Assembly (NCBI GenBank): GCA_024803745.1
Contig: JANJXV010000024.1
Location: 7,348,106-7,412,105, forward strand
Length of the DNA: 64,000 nt
Origin: Megascapheus bottae
Lineage: Eukaryota; Chordata; Mammalia; Rodentia; Geomyidae
Direction: 5' to 3'
A program made the position numbers and the translations under genes. Numbering within the stretch: the first letter of the stretch is position 1; each line of letters opens with the position of its first letter. Shown piece by piece: positions 35,624-45,732 of this stretch. The notes under the pieces were generated by a model. The model did not search any database, had not been told where the DNA came from, and saw nothing but the letters and a program-made list of their open reading frames with translations.

Positions 35624-36856
35624 ATGGGCAGAACAAGAAACTCAAGAAAAATGTCAAATCAAGAAACAACATCCCCCACTCAATGTAAACAGCCAATGGA
35701 ACAGTCACTGGCAAACCTAGAGGAGAGTCTTCTAAGTGCTATACAAATGCAATTGATAAACATCATTAATGAAAAATGTGAAAATATAAAGAAAGAGATA
35801 AGGGAGGAAGCCATAGCTAAACAAGAGGAAACCATAAACAAGGTGATAAGTGAAAAAGAAGAAGCCATAAAGGAGGCCATAATAAAGGTTTTTCAAAGAA
35901 AGATGGATGAATTCATAGAATCCACAAATAAAAAAGTGACCAAACTCCAGCAAATGTCCAAAGAAAATAAAGCTACTGAGCTAACCACTCAAATGGAAAT
36001 CAAGGAGCTAAAGAAATCCATACATGATCTAAAAGAAGAGATGCAAGGCATCAAAAATGAGCAATTAGAAGCAAGGGAGATGAAAAATAAAGGAGATAGC
36101 TTTGATAGCAGGTTAGACAATGCAGAAGAGAGAATTTCCGGGGCTGAAGATAATTTAGTTATTATAGAAAAAGAACAGAAAACGAGTCAATCCAAATCTA
36201 GGAAATATGAGAGAGCGCTTCAGGAGGTCCAAGATACAATTAGGAAGCCTAATTTAAGGCTAATTGGTATTGAGGAGGGTCTGGAGAAAGAGGTCAATGG
36301 TATTGGAAATATACTTCAGGGAATCATCTCAGAGAATTTCCCAAATATCCAGAAGGGCAGGCCCATTCAGATACAAGAAGCTTTTAGAACCCCAAACAGA
36401 CCTGACCAGAAAATAACATCCCACCGCCACATTGTAATCCGAACTGGATCAATAGAAACCAAAGAAAGGATTCTAAAGGCAGCCAGGGAAAAGGGATCAG
36501 TAACTTATAAAGGCAAACCAATAAGAATAACCCCAGATTTCTCAGCAGAGACCATGTAAGCAAGAAGTGACTGGAAGCAAATATGTCATGCCCTGAAGTC
36601 AAATAACTACCAACCAAGAATACTGTACCCAGCTAAGCTCTCATTCATAACTAAGGGAACAATAAAAAATTTCCATTCCAGGGAAAAGCTGCAACAATAT
36701 GTAGTAACAAAACCAACACTACAGAGAATTCTCAAAGATGTTCTATACATAGAAAACCATAATAAATGCAATATAGGGAAAGAAATGCACCTAAACAGCA
36801 TACCATCTAAGGACCACAAGAACTGGCAAGACACAGGCCCTAATAAAAACTTGTAA
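35624..36856 (+). pseudogene. L1 ORF1 (RNA-binding chaperone), one premature stop
   Basis: ORF1p is the trimeric RNA-binding protein that packages L1 RNA in the cytoplasm. The frame opens at the ATG at 35624 and has 311 codons before TAA at 36557-36559. Beyond that stop the same frame continues open for 98 more codons to TAA at 36854-36856, so the full protein would be about 410 residues. Residues about 25-190 are a long heptad coiled coil, very rich in Glu, Lys and Ile. The RRM-like domain is at about 207-285, with NLRLIGIEEG. The C-terminal domain starts near 290 (YKGKPIRITPDFS) and continues past the stop (SDWKQICHALKS, YPAKLSF). A single substitution would make the stop. ORF2 starts two bases after the final stop. 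Confidence 0.93.
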
Positions 36857-36858
36857 AA

Positions 36859-37880
36859 ATGGTAGGAACTAACAAATATCTCTCAACCCTAACTCTCAAT
36901 ATCAATGGACTTAACTCTCCAATTAAACGGCATAGACTGTCTAGTTGGATCAAAAAGCAAGAGCCATTGTTCTGCTGTCTTCAAGAGACACATCTTATCC
37001 AAAAAAACAATCATCTTTTGAAAGTGAGAGGTTGGAATAAACTCTATCAAGCTAAGGCCCCCATAAACAGGCTGGAGTTGCCATCCTCATATCAGATAAA
37101 ATAGACTTCAAACTAAAATTAGTAAGAAAAGACAAAGAAGGTTACTACATACTACTAAAGGAATCTTTCCTCCAGGAAGACATAACAATCCTAAATATTT
37201 ACACACCCAATCCCGGAGCTCCGAACTTCATCAAGCAAACTTTACTTACACTGAAACCATACATAGATCAAAACACAGTGATTGTTGGTGACTTTAACAC
37301 ACCACTCTCACCTATGGACAGATCAATAAGGCAAAAACTCAACAGAGAAACCTTAGAACTGAACAACTATATAGACCAACTAGATCTAACAGACATCTGC
37401 AGAATATTCCACCCAGCAACAACACAATATACGTTTTTCTCAGCAGCACATGGAACATTTTCCAAAATAGACCACATCTTAGGCCAAAAAACAAACCTGG
37501 ACAGATTCAGAAACACTGAAATTATTCCATGCAGGCTCTCAGACCACAAAGGCATCAAACTGGAACTGAACACACATCTCCACCAGCGAAAACCCTGTAA
37601 CTCATGGAGACTGAACAACACATTGTTGAATCACCAATGGGTCATCGAAGAGATCAGAACAGAAATCCAACAGTTTATGAAATTTAACAATAAAGAGCAC
37701 AAAAAATATCAGCTCCTTTGGGACACAGCAAAGGCAGTACTCAGAGGAAAATTTATAGCGCTGAGTGCCTACAACAACAAGTTGGAAAAATCGCAAACCA
37801 ACAAGTTAATGTGTCACCTTAAGCTCCTGGAAAAAGAGCAACAAACCAACCCTAATCCTAGTAGAAGAAAGCAAATTAGG
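36859..37880 (+). pseudogene. L1 ORF2 N-terminus: endonuclease domain, frameshifted and truncated
   Basis: ORF2p nicks target DNA (endonuclease) and copies RNA at the nick (reverse transcriptase). The ATG at 36859 is two bases after the ORF1 stop. The apurinic-type endonuclease is nearly complete: Asn14, Glu43 in LQETHL, VGDFNTP (catalytic Asp and Asn), KIDHILG and SDHKG (Asp-His). All catalytic positions seen match known L1 endonucleases. A loss of one C in the C run at 37058-37062 shifts the frame. The second part reads on from there and reaches about codon 340, after the endonuclease, where the sequence switches at 37880/37881 to inverted ORF2 sequence. The reverse transcriptase and its YADD motif are absent. 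Confidence 0.93.
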
Positions 37881-38200
37881 CCATTTTTGTTTCTTCTTCA
37901 GAGAAGACTCTCTTTAAGTCTTTGGCCCATTTTTTAATGGGATGGTTGTTACTTTGGAGGTTAGTTTTGGAGTGATTCAATTTTTTGAGTTGTTGATATA
38001 TTTTAGATATGAGGCCTTTGTCCGTTGTTTGGTTGGTGAAGATCTTCTCCCACTCTGTAGGCTTCCTGATTAGTTTACTAGCTATGTCCTTTGCCATACA
38101 AAAGCTCTGCAGTTTAATGCAGTCCCACTTATCCAGCCTTTCTCTGATTTGTTGTGATTCTTGGTCTTTATTAAGAAAGTTTCGACCTGTGCCAAGGAGG
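37881..38200 (-). pseudogene. Inverted L1 ORF2 fragment (post-RT region)
   Basis: On the minus strand it encodes the segment after the reverse transcriptase: LDKWDCIKLQSFCMAKDIAS, EWEKIFTNQTTDKGLI, KKWAKDLKRVFSEEE. The 222-base open part is 37876-38097. It joins the plus-strand endonuclease part at 37880/37881 and, at about 38197-38201, the next inverted block over the shared bases ggagg. Confidence 0.88.
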
Positions 38201-38728
38201 TCCTTTCAATTAGCTTCACATTATATGTCCTTATGTATCAAGATTTTGCTCTATTGCAAATCTCTGCTAGTAGAGCCCAAGGTTTCTAATGATTATGACG
38301 AATGAGGGAAACCATTGAGCCTAAGTTCCTTTGAGTCTGGCTTACTTCACTTAATATGATTTTTTCTAAGTCTTTCCATTTCCTAATAAATGGGGCGATG
38401 TCATTCTTTCTGACAGCAGCATAGAATTCCATTGTGTACAAATACCACAACTTGTTGATCCACTCATCAACTGAGGGACATCTAGGTTGGTTCCATATCT
38501 TTGCTATGGTGAATAGTGCTGCAATGAACATTGTTGTGCTAGTGGGTTTAGTATGTCCTTGTTTCTGGATGGTTGGGTAAATGCCAAGTAGTGGAATTGC
38601 TGGGTCATAGGGGAGTTCTATGTTTAGCCTTTTGAGGCACTGCCACACTGCTTTCCATAGTGGTTGAATGAGTTTGCACTCCCACCAACAGTGTAGTAGT
38701 GATCCCTCCTGGCCACATCCCCTCCAGC
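38197..38728 (-). pseudogene. Inverted L1 ORF2 C-terminus and start of 3'UTR
   Basis: Minus-strand reading from 38728: [20 protein letters not shown], then (new frame) ELPYDPAIPLLGIYP, AALFTIAKIWNQPRCPSVDE, LEKIILSEVSQTQRN and the natural stop near 38286. The first 90 bases of the 3'UTR follow (38198-38285). The zinc-knuckle-like Cys region normally just upstream is not included. The break between two frames near 38640 is a small indel. Confidence 0.9.
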
Positions 38729-39346
38729 CTCTTCAACAAGTTGTGCTGGCAGAACTGGTTAAGCATCTGCAGAAAACTAAAGTTGGATCCTTCTTTGTCA
38801 CCCTGCACTAGAATTAACTCCAAATGAATCAAAGACCTGGAGGTAAAAGCTGACACACTGAAAACTTTACAAGAAGGAATAGGAGACACACTAGGCCTCC
38901 TTGGCACAGGTCGAAGCTTTCTTAATAAGGACCTTGGTCTCTCCTAGCAGAGATTTGCAATAGAGCAAAACCTTGATATATAAGGCCATACAGTATGAAG
39001 CTAATTGAAAGGACCTCCAGGATATTGAAACAAAAGCCATATAATGAATGATTGTTGTCCTTAAGGTACTATGTTATCTCTCATCTCCTTTGCTGTCCCT
39101 TGGGTATCTCATATTGTTACAGTATCTCACTTTGTTAACTGATATATTGAATTTATTTGTATTTGGTTATTTGAAATTTGATAGGGAAGGGGGGAAAACC
39201 AAGATGGGGGTGGGGGGGTGGGGTTGTGGGGGGAGGGTAATGGGTACCAAGACATGTGAAAGGGTATCAATGCATGTGAATTAATGCACCTTCTATCTGG
39301 CAAATATCATGTAACCCTTTTATTAATTACAATAAAAATATATTAA
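38729..39346 (+). mobile_element. Sense 3' piece of the L1: ORF2 fragment and 3'UTR
   Basis: 38729-38932 is ORF2 sequence from just before the inverted 37881-38200 piece (tgctggcagaactggttaag to cttggcacaggtcg). At about 38931-38938 it jumps into the 3'UTR (cctagcagagatttgcaata). The 3'UTR then runs with a G-rich block at 39195-39240 to AATAAA at 39331-39336 and the insertion end. About 85 bases of 3'UTR and about 36 bases of ORF2 also occur in the inverted block, so part of this element is duplicated. Confidence 0.88.
39048..39284 (+). other. Hydrophobic open frame in L1 3'UTR
   Basis: A 78-codon frame starts MIVVLKVLCYLSS and has about 40 mostly Leu, Ile, Tyr and Ser residues, like a membrane segment, followed by a Gly-rich end over the G tract. 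The corresponding frame is open in the copies at 40571-40837 (minus) and near 50500-50625 (minus), and at 8428-8580 with GTG in place of ATG. It is frameshifted by a 2-base loss in the 42.2-kb copy. No known protein is recognised. Confidence 0.3.
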
Positions 39347-39552
39347 AAAAGGAAATAAGGGAATTTGAGAGTGATGAAACAAACTTGTATTTTAATTTTG
39401 GTGGTACATTTTTTTTCTAATTCACATAACTGTGGATTTTATTTTTAGGCAAATTTGTAAAAGTGAAAAAAATTTAAAAGCTAATAAAACTGGACTTACA
39501 AAGTCTCCCTCCCAATCTATAGGTTCATGGATTCTCATTTTATCCGATACAT

Positions 39553-39632
39553 TTTTTCATGTTTATTGTAATTTGTAGAGGGATTACAGTTATATTTGCC
39601 ATATAGAAGATGCATTACTTCAAACACACACA
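39553..39632 (-). mobile_element. L1 3' end, antisense, very short
   Basis: The plus strand reads ttattgtaatttgtagaggg and then gccatatagaagatgcatta, the inverted 3' end of L1, ending in a short CA run. Confidence 0.6.
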
Positions 39633-39994
39633 CAGACACATTTTTATCGATTGAAATACAATGTATTTTTACATTATTATAATTCTATAGGAAGTTATAA
39701 AAATAATCTGCATGTGAGTGTGTCTTATCTAGTAACTCTATAACAACATCTTAGATAATTTTAATTCAATACTTAAACCAGGATGTTGTCACAAGAAAAG
39801 AAAATGTGCATACAGGTTTCTGATTCACTTTATTATCTGTGTAGTTCTAAACAAATATAATCACCGAATACACAACTACCTCATCACTACAAATATTTCC
39901 AGCATGCTGCTACCTAAGACTCATATGTACCTTCTGTACACATTGCCAATTGACTCATGGTAACTATGTGTCTATAATCTATGTGTTTGTAATT

Positions 39995-40255
39995 ATACAT
40001 TTTGAGAATGATGTGTAAATGGAACCATATAGTATACAAAAAGGCTGAAACGGCCTTTTCTATTACAGCCTGAGCACTATGCACATTGCTTCAATAACAG
40101 CAGTCACTCATATTGTTGAATAACATCCTGTGGTATAGATGTACCATTCTTGGCTTAATCATTCAACTATTAAAGGACATTTTGGTGGTTTTCAGCATTT
40201 GGCTATTGTAAAAAATTCTACTCGTAATAGTTGGCTTCCAGTTTTTGTCTGTTTA
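39995..40255 (-). mobile_element. Ancient L1 fragment, antisense
   Basis: Blocks attgttgaataacatcctgt, atgtaccattcttggcttaa, aaaggacattttggtggttt and tggctattgtaaa match the inverted end of ORF2 and start of the 3'UTR of old mammalian L1. Much more diverged than the L1s on either side. Confidence 0.6.
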
Positions 40256-40552
40256 TTCTTGTTTTTAATGCTAACCTTCCTTTATTCTAAATTTGGCTAG
40301 TAAAAGTTCCATCAGATCCAATGTCATATTTTTTATGTTATTTGATTTCAATAGAGGAAAAAGTTTGGAACATAATTGTATTAATTTTAAGCAATGTATA
40401 TAACTGTGTAACTAGTATTTCCCAATAAAATCTATAAACAATGGTTTCCTCACATCATTCATTGTCCATTGCTTCTCCTCTTCCCAGGAACCACTCATTC
40501 TTTCCCTCTAGTTTTGCTTCTAATATCTTTTGGATATGTCCTTTTCAATCTT

Positions 40553-41036
40553 TCTTTTTTTCATATATTTTTATTGTAATGAATAGAAGGGTTGCATGAT
40601 ATTTGCCAGATAGAAGGTGCAATAATTCACATACATTGATACCCTTTCACATGTCTTGGTTCCCATTTCCCTCCCCCCAACCCCGCCACTCATCTTTTTT
40701 CCCCCTTCCCTCTCCAATTTCAAATAACCAAATACAAATATGTCCAATAACAAAATGAGATACTGTAACAATATGAGATAACCAAGGGATAGCAAAAGAG
40801 ATGAGAGATAACATAATACCTTAAGGGCAACAATCACTCATTATATGGCTTTTGTTTCTATATCCTAGATGTCCTTCCATTTAGCGTCATACTGTATGGC
40901 CTTATGTATCAAGGTTTTGCTCTATTGAAAATCTCTGCTAGGAGAGCCCAAGGTTTCTACTGATTATGACAAATAAGGGAAACCATTGAGCCTAAGTTCC
41001 TTTGAGTCTGGCTTATTTCACTTAATATGATTTTTT
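40553..41036 (-). mobile_element. L1 3'UTR fragment, antisense
   Basis: From the T-rich start (tatttttattgtaatgaata) it runs through a C-rich block at 40670-40710, the inverted hydrophobic frame (40571-40837) and gctctattgaaaatctctgc, to the first codons of the ORF2 end near 41030. 5' truncated at insertion. Confidence 0.88.
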
Positions 41037-41286
41037 TGGAAATAATGACAGATCGAAACACCGAGGTTGACAGATGATAATTTGAATATTTTTAGTTTCC
41101 TTTACTATTAGCATGTATTTGTTACACAAAGTAATTTGATTTTTATATATAAGTATATACAATACTTTGATTATAGCAATCTCACATTGTCTTTTTTTGT
41201 TCTGATCTCCCGATGATCCTCTTTATCTCACAAATAGTCCCTCTTCTGCATCCATGTCATTTTTTTCTTATTATTTCCCTTAAAAA
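41037..41286. other. Unique sequence between L1 fragments
   Basis: AT-rich, nothing recognised. Confidence 0.4.
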
Positions 41287-41790
41287 TATCCAGGGTGGTG
41301 GCTCATGTTTATAATCCTAACTACTCAGCATGCTGAGGTCTGAGGATCACAATTTAAAGCCAGCCTAGACAGAAAAGTACATGAGGCTCTTTTTTTTTAA
41401 ATTGTAATGTATAAAGAAGCTACAGTTATATTCCCCAGATAGTAGGTGCATTTCTTCTCACACATTGATACCCTTTCTCATGTTTTTGTCCCCACTTTCT
41501 TCCCCCATCCCTCCCAGTCATCTTGTTTTCCCCCTTCCCTTTCCTATGTCAAATAAACAAATAAATGCATAGACAGTATGCCAGGTAACAAAGTCAGATA
41601 CTGTAAGAATATGAGATTAACCAAAGCACAACAAAAGAGAAGAGAAATAACATAGCACATTAAGAACAATAATCAGTTAACCACCAGAAAACCAGAGGTA
41701 GCACTGTGGCTCAGTGTTAGAGTCTGAAGCAGAAACACTCAGGGACAGTGCCCAGATCCTGAGTTTAAGCACTACATCCACCACAACCAC
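41287..41790 (+). mobile_element. B1-ID dimeric SINE split by an L1 tail
   Basis: The B1-like head is 41287-41393 (ccagggtggtggctcatgtt, ataatcctaactactcagca). The linker and shared tail resume at about 41676-41790 (gttaaccaccagaaaaccag, gtagcactgtggctcag, agggacagtgcccag). Removing the L1 piece restores the normal dimer, so the SINE is older than the L1. Confidence 0.82.
41394..41675 (-). mobile_element. L1 3' end inserted into a SINE, antisense
   Basis: T8 followed by aaattgtaatgtataaagaa, then gatagtaggtgcatttcttc and a C-rich block, is an inverted L1 3'UTR of the same older type as 26040-26218. It lies precisely at the linker of the dimeric SINE. Confidence 0.8.
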
Positions 41791-41924
41791 CATCAACCAA
41801 AATTTAGATTCTTCATATGAAAGAAAACATGTAATGCTTCTTTTGGAAGATGCTTATCACACTTCATATCATTCATACTTCATATGATCTAATATGTCCA
41901 CCATTTTCTCACAAATGGCCTTTT

Positions 41925-43450
41925 TTATATTTTTATTGTAATTAATAGAAGGGTTATATTATATTCACCCGATAGAAAGTGCATTAGTTCACATACATTG
42001 ATACCCTTTCTCATGTCTTGTTCCCTATTTCCCTCCTCCCCACCCCCATCCCCATCCCTCATCTTGTTTTCCCCCCTTCCCTATCCAATTTCAAATAACC
42101 AAATACAAATATATGCAATATATCAGTTAACAAAGTGAAATACTGTAGCAATATGAGATAATCAAGGGACAGCAAAAGAGATGAGGGATAACAGTACATT
42201 AAGGACAACAATCACTCATTATATGGCTTTTGTTTCTATATCTTAGAGGTCCTTTCATTTAGCGTCATACTGTATGGCCTTATGTATCTACGTTTTGCTC
42301 TATTGCATATCTCTGCTAGAAGAGTCCAAAGTTTCTACTGATTATGGCAAATGAAGGAAACCACTGAGTCTATGTTCCTTTGAGTCTGGCTTACTTCACT
42401 TAATATGATTTTTTCTAAGTCTTTCCATTTCCTAACAAATGGGGCGATGTCGTTCTTTCTGACAGCAGCATAGAATTCCACTGTGTACAAATACCACATC
42501 TTGTTGATCCACTCATCAACTGAGGGACATCTGCCTTGGTTCCATGTTTTTGGTATGGTAAATAGTGCTGCAGTGAACATCTTTGTGCTAATAGATTTAG
42601 TATGCCCTTGTTTCTGGACCAGTGGGTAAATGCCAAGTAGTTGAATTGCTGGGTCATAGGGGAACTCTATGTTTAGTCTTTTGAAGAACTGCCATAGTGC
42701 TTCCACAGTGATTGAACAAGTTTACACTCCCACCAACGGTGTAGTAGTGATCCCTCCTGGCCACATCCCTGCCAGCATCTGTTGTTATTAGATTTCTTAA
42801 TCCTGGCCATTCTAACTGGAGTGAGGTGGAATCTTAGAGTTGTTTTGATTTGCATTTCTTTTATGGCGAGAGATGTTGAGTATTTCGTCATGTGTCTATA
42901 GGGCATTCTTATTTCTTCTTCAGAGAAGACACTCTTTAAGTCTTTGGTCCATGCTTTAACGGGATGGTTGTGTCTTTGGAGATTAGTTTTGGAGTGATTC
43001 CATTTTTTGAGCTGCTGATATATTTTAGATATGAGGCCTTTGTTATATGGTTTTGAAGATCTCCCATTCTGTAGGTTTTCTAGTTAGTTTACTAGCTATG
43101 TCCTTTGCCATACAAAAGCTCTGCAGTTTAATGCAGGCCCACTTATCCAGACTTTCTTTGATTTGTTTGTTTCTTATTAAGAAAGTTTTAACCTATGCCA
43201 AGGAGACCTAGTGTATCTCCTATTCCTTCTTGTAAAGTTTTAAGTGTATTTTCTTTTACCTCCAGGTCTTTGATCCATTTGGAGTTAATCCTGGTGCAGG
43301 GTGACAAAGAAGGATCCAATTTTAGTTTTCTGCAGGTGCTTAACTAGTTCTGCCAGCACCACTTGTTGAAAAGGCTGTCTTTCTTCCATTCTATTTTTTG
43401 GCTCCCTTATCAAAGGTTAGGTGGCCATGTGGGTTAATATCTGGGTCCTA
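41925..43450 (-). mobile_element. L1 3' fragment (ORF2 C-terminus and 3'UTR), antisense
   Basis: A 1.5-kb 5'-truncated L1. On the minus strand, from 43450: a decayed post-RT segment with stops and frameshifts, [20 protein letters not shown], the Cys-rich [35 protein letters not shown]-type block, RCPSVDEWINKMWYLYTVEF, the natural stop near 42335, and the 3'UTR with its C-rich (plus) block at 42030-42080. The Cys/His motif is C-x3-C-x7-H-x4-C. It supplies the ORF2 segment missing from the 33.8-kb copy. Confidence 0.92.
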
Positions 43451-43484
43451 AGTTTTGGAAATGCTTTTTAAATGCACAACTTAA

Positions 43485-43708
43485 AGTCCAAGTTCTTTTT
43501 TTTCTTTTTGCCAGTCCTGGGCTTGAGCTCAGGACCTGAGCACTGTCCTTGGACTTTCTCAAGGCTAGAGCTCTACCACTTGAGCCTCAGCACCACTTCA
43601 GGCTTTTTTCTATGTATGAGGTACTGAGGAATCGAACCCGGGTCTTCACGCATGCTAGGCAAGCACTTTAATCACTAGGCCAAACTCCCGGCCTATAGTC
43701 CAAGTTCT
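43485..43708 (-). mobile_element. ID-headed composite SINE with target-site duplication
   Basis: The body is 43497-43694 on the minus strand, between perfect 12-bp repeats agtccaagttct (43485-43496 and 43697-43708). Inverted B box ggaatcgaacccggg intact. Confidence 0.95.
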
Positions 43709-43854
43709 AACTTCCAGTGTTATATGTATTGTGAACCATATCATTTCAGAAATCAACTTTTCAAAGAGGAAGTATCCAATTTCATAGTGTCAAGGTTTAG
43801 CAGATTGTAGATTATTCTTCGGGGTAATCAGAGATGTCTACATGCATTCCTGAC

Positions 43855-44190
43855 ATTTATGTTTACTTGTTTATTTGAAATAGGAGGGGGATAATGAAGG
43901 GAAGGGCTGGGGGGAGGGAAATGGGGACAAAAACACAAGAAGGAATATCAATGTATGAAAAGTAATGCACCTTCTATCTGGTGAATATAACTGTAACCAC
44001 TCTATATATTGAAATAGAATAATTGTAATTTCTGGGGGAAACAAAATTAGGGGAGGGGGTGGGGGAGAGAAGTAGAAACAAAAATATGAGAGGGAGTATC
44101 AATGTGTGAGAAGTAATGCACCTTCTACCTGGCGAATAAAACTCTAACCCTTCTATTGATTCAAATAAAAATGCATTTTGAAATATATAT
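43855..44190 (+). mobile_element. Two tandem L1 3'UTR ends
   Basis: The same 3' terminal unit occurs twice head to tail: 43870-44035 and 44036-44185. Each has a G-rich block, then atgaaaagtaatgcacctt or gtgagaagtaatgcacctt, tctggtgaatataa or cctggcgaataaaa, and a run to the L1 end. They are about 20% different from each other by eye, so two insertions are likelier than a recent duplication. Confidence 0.75.
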
Positions 44191-45284
44191 AAAAACAAAG
44201 ATTCTTACAGATGGGAATTAGGAAGAGCATTATGTTTAAGCATACATTATTCTTCTAGGCAGTCTCCTGAGGTTAGATGTGATGATGTACTCTGAGCTAC
44301 CTGATTTCAGAGTTCATAAATTCCTTGAAGTAACTGAGGAATGAAATGTAGGTAAATTCTGCTTCCTGATGGAGGCACTTGACTCAGTTTCTTCACTTCT
44401 TCTTTTTCTTTTTTTCTGGCTCTTTTTACTCTATGATTATTTGTTCAGATTGTAAGTTTTGTTTCTAAATTTTATGTTGCTTTTCTCTCATGTCAGTCTT
44501 AGAACAATACAAATTTTGGCTTGAAAACAAATATTTTTATCCTCATCTATCAGAAGTACTTTCTTTGTAAGGCTGAAATTTCAGTTGCCTTTGTTAAATG
44601 ACAACACTGATTCCTCCACAACACAGGTCCTATTTCAGTATCCATAATGTGTTAACTTAGTAATTGCATACAGTCCATATTTGGTTGCTGGTGTACAGTT
44701 TCACAACTCACTGCATAAATAATAGATGCTCCCCTGAGCAGTTACCTTCATCTCATCTCTTTCAAGTCTTCCAATGATTAGTTGTTATACCTTTTACCCA
44801 TTTCATGCATATGAGGAAAAATGGTGATTGTCTGGTGTTTTCTGCTGGTTTCTTAGCTCACCAGAGGAACAAAGATGAAGTAGTTGCCCAAAGACAAAGT
44901 AGAATGAATTTACTTTTTGACACTTAATACAACTACATTAAGATAGCCTGTGGGTCAAGGAACTGTTTTATTTTTTATTAAAATCTCTTTTCTTATATAG
45001 CATTTGAGAAATCTTGTAGTTGCTACCACTGGAGATTACACAATACATTTAGCAGAATTTTGGGAGAAATATAGCACAAAACATGGAAATGAAAATAGTT
45101 AAGCATTATCATAGTAAGCAGAAACAGAAACAGAACTGTTGCTGCATGATGCACATAATTTTTGTAGGAAACAGATAAAAAAAACCCAACAGGTTTGAAA
45201 CAGCTGCCTGAGTTTGTCAGCTTTCTGCTCTGTGGCATAATCAACAGCAATGTATTAGGAAAAAGGATGAATTTGGGGTCCTAG
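44191..45284. other. Unique sequence, nothing recognised
   Basis: No recognised repeat or exon. Confidence 0.45.
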
Positions 45285-45495
45285 TTTTGGAGGATTTACT
45301 CCAAGATTTATTGGCCTGTGCCATAGATAGAACAACATGGTGGAGGGTCTGTATAATAGAGGGAAGTGCTTATGTCATGGTAGCCAAGAGAAAGGAAGGG
45401 CCAGATCAAAATTATTTGCCAGTAGCACACCCTTGTGATCTACCTTTCTCCATTAGGTTTTACCTCTCAAAGAACCTGTCCCCTCCAAAAGCGAC
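45285..45495 (-). mobile_element. Possible MaLR-type LTR remnant, antisense
   Basis: tttactccaagatttattgg, agaacaacatggtggagggt and tctccattaggttttacctc follow the reverse order of the element at 14385-14748. Diverged and 5' incomplete. Confidence 0.4.
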
Positions 45496-45732
45496 TCCAT
45501 GCTGTTCTAAACCTTAACAAGGGGCCATGGAAAGACATTTCAGATGCAGTTTCTGGCACTAGTCGTGGGCATGTCAGCCAGGCCCATTTGGGAGGCTCAG
45601 TTAAGTTAGTCGATGTAACTTAGAGGAAGAGGCCTCACTAGCTTAGAGGTAGAAAGAATGTAGAAGTTACCAAATCAACCCTAACACAAATTTCATATTA
45701 AAAGAATTCTCATAAGTATATTATTATTTTTT

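Larger units (their letters stand above)
33802..39361 (+). mobile_element. Near full-length LINE-1 with rearranged 3' half
   Basis: A perfect 15-bp target-site duplication, aaaaggaaataaggg, flanks the element (33802-33816 and 39347-39361), so 33817-39346 is one insertion unit of 5.5 kb. Order: 5'UTR (33817-35623), ORF1 (35624-36856), ORF2 endonuclease (36859 to about 37880), an inverted block of ORF2 C-terminal and 3'UTR pieces (about 37881-38728), then a sense piece of ORF2 and 3'UTR (about 38729-39346) ending in AATAAA and a short A tail. The reverse transcriptase domain is absent. ORF1 has one in-frame stop and ORF2 a 1-base deletion, so the copy cannot move by itself. Confidence 0.95.
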
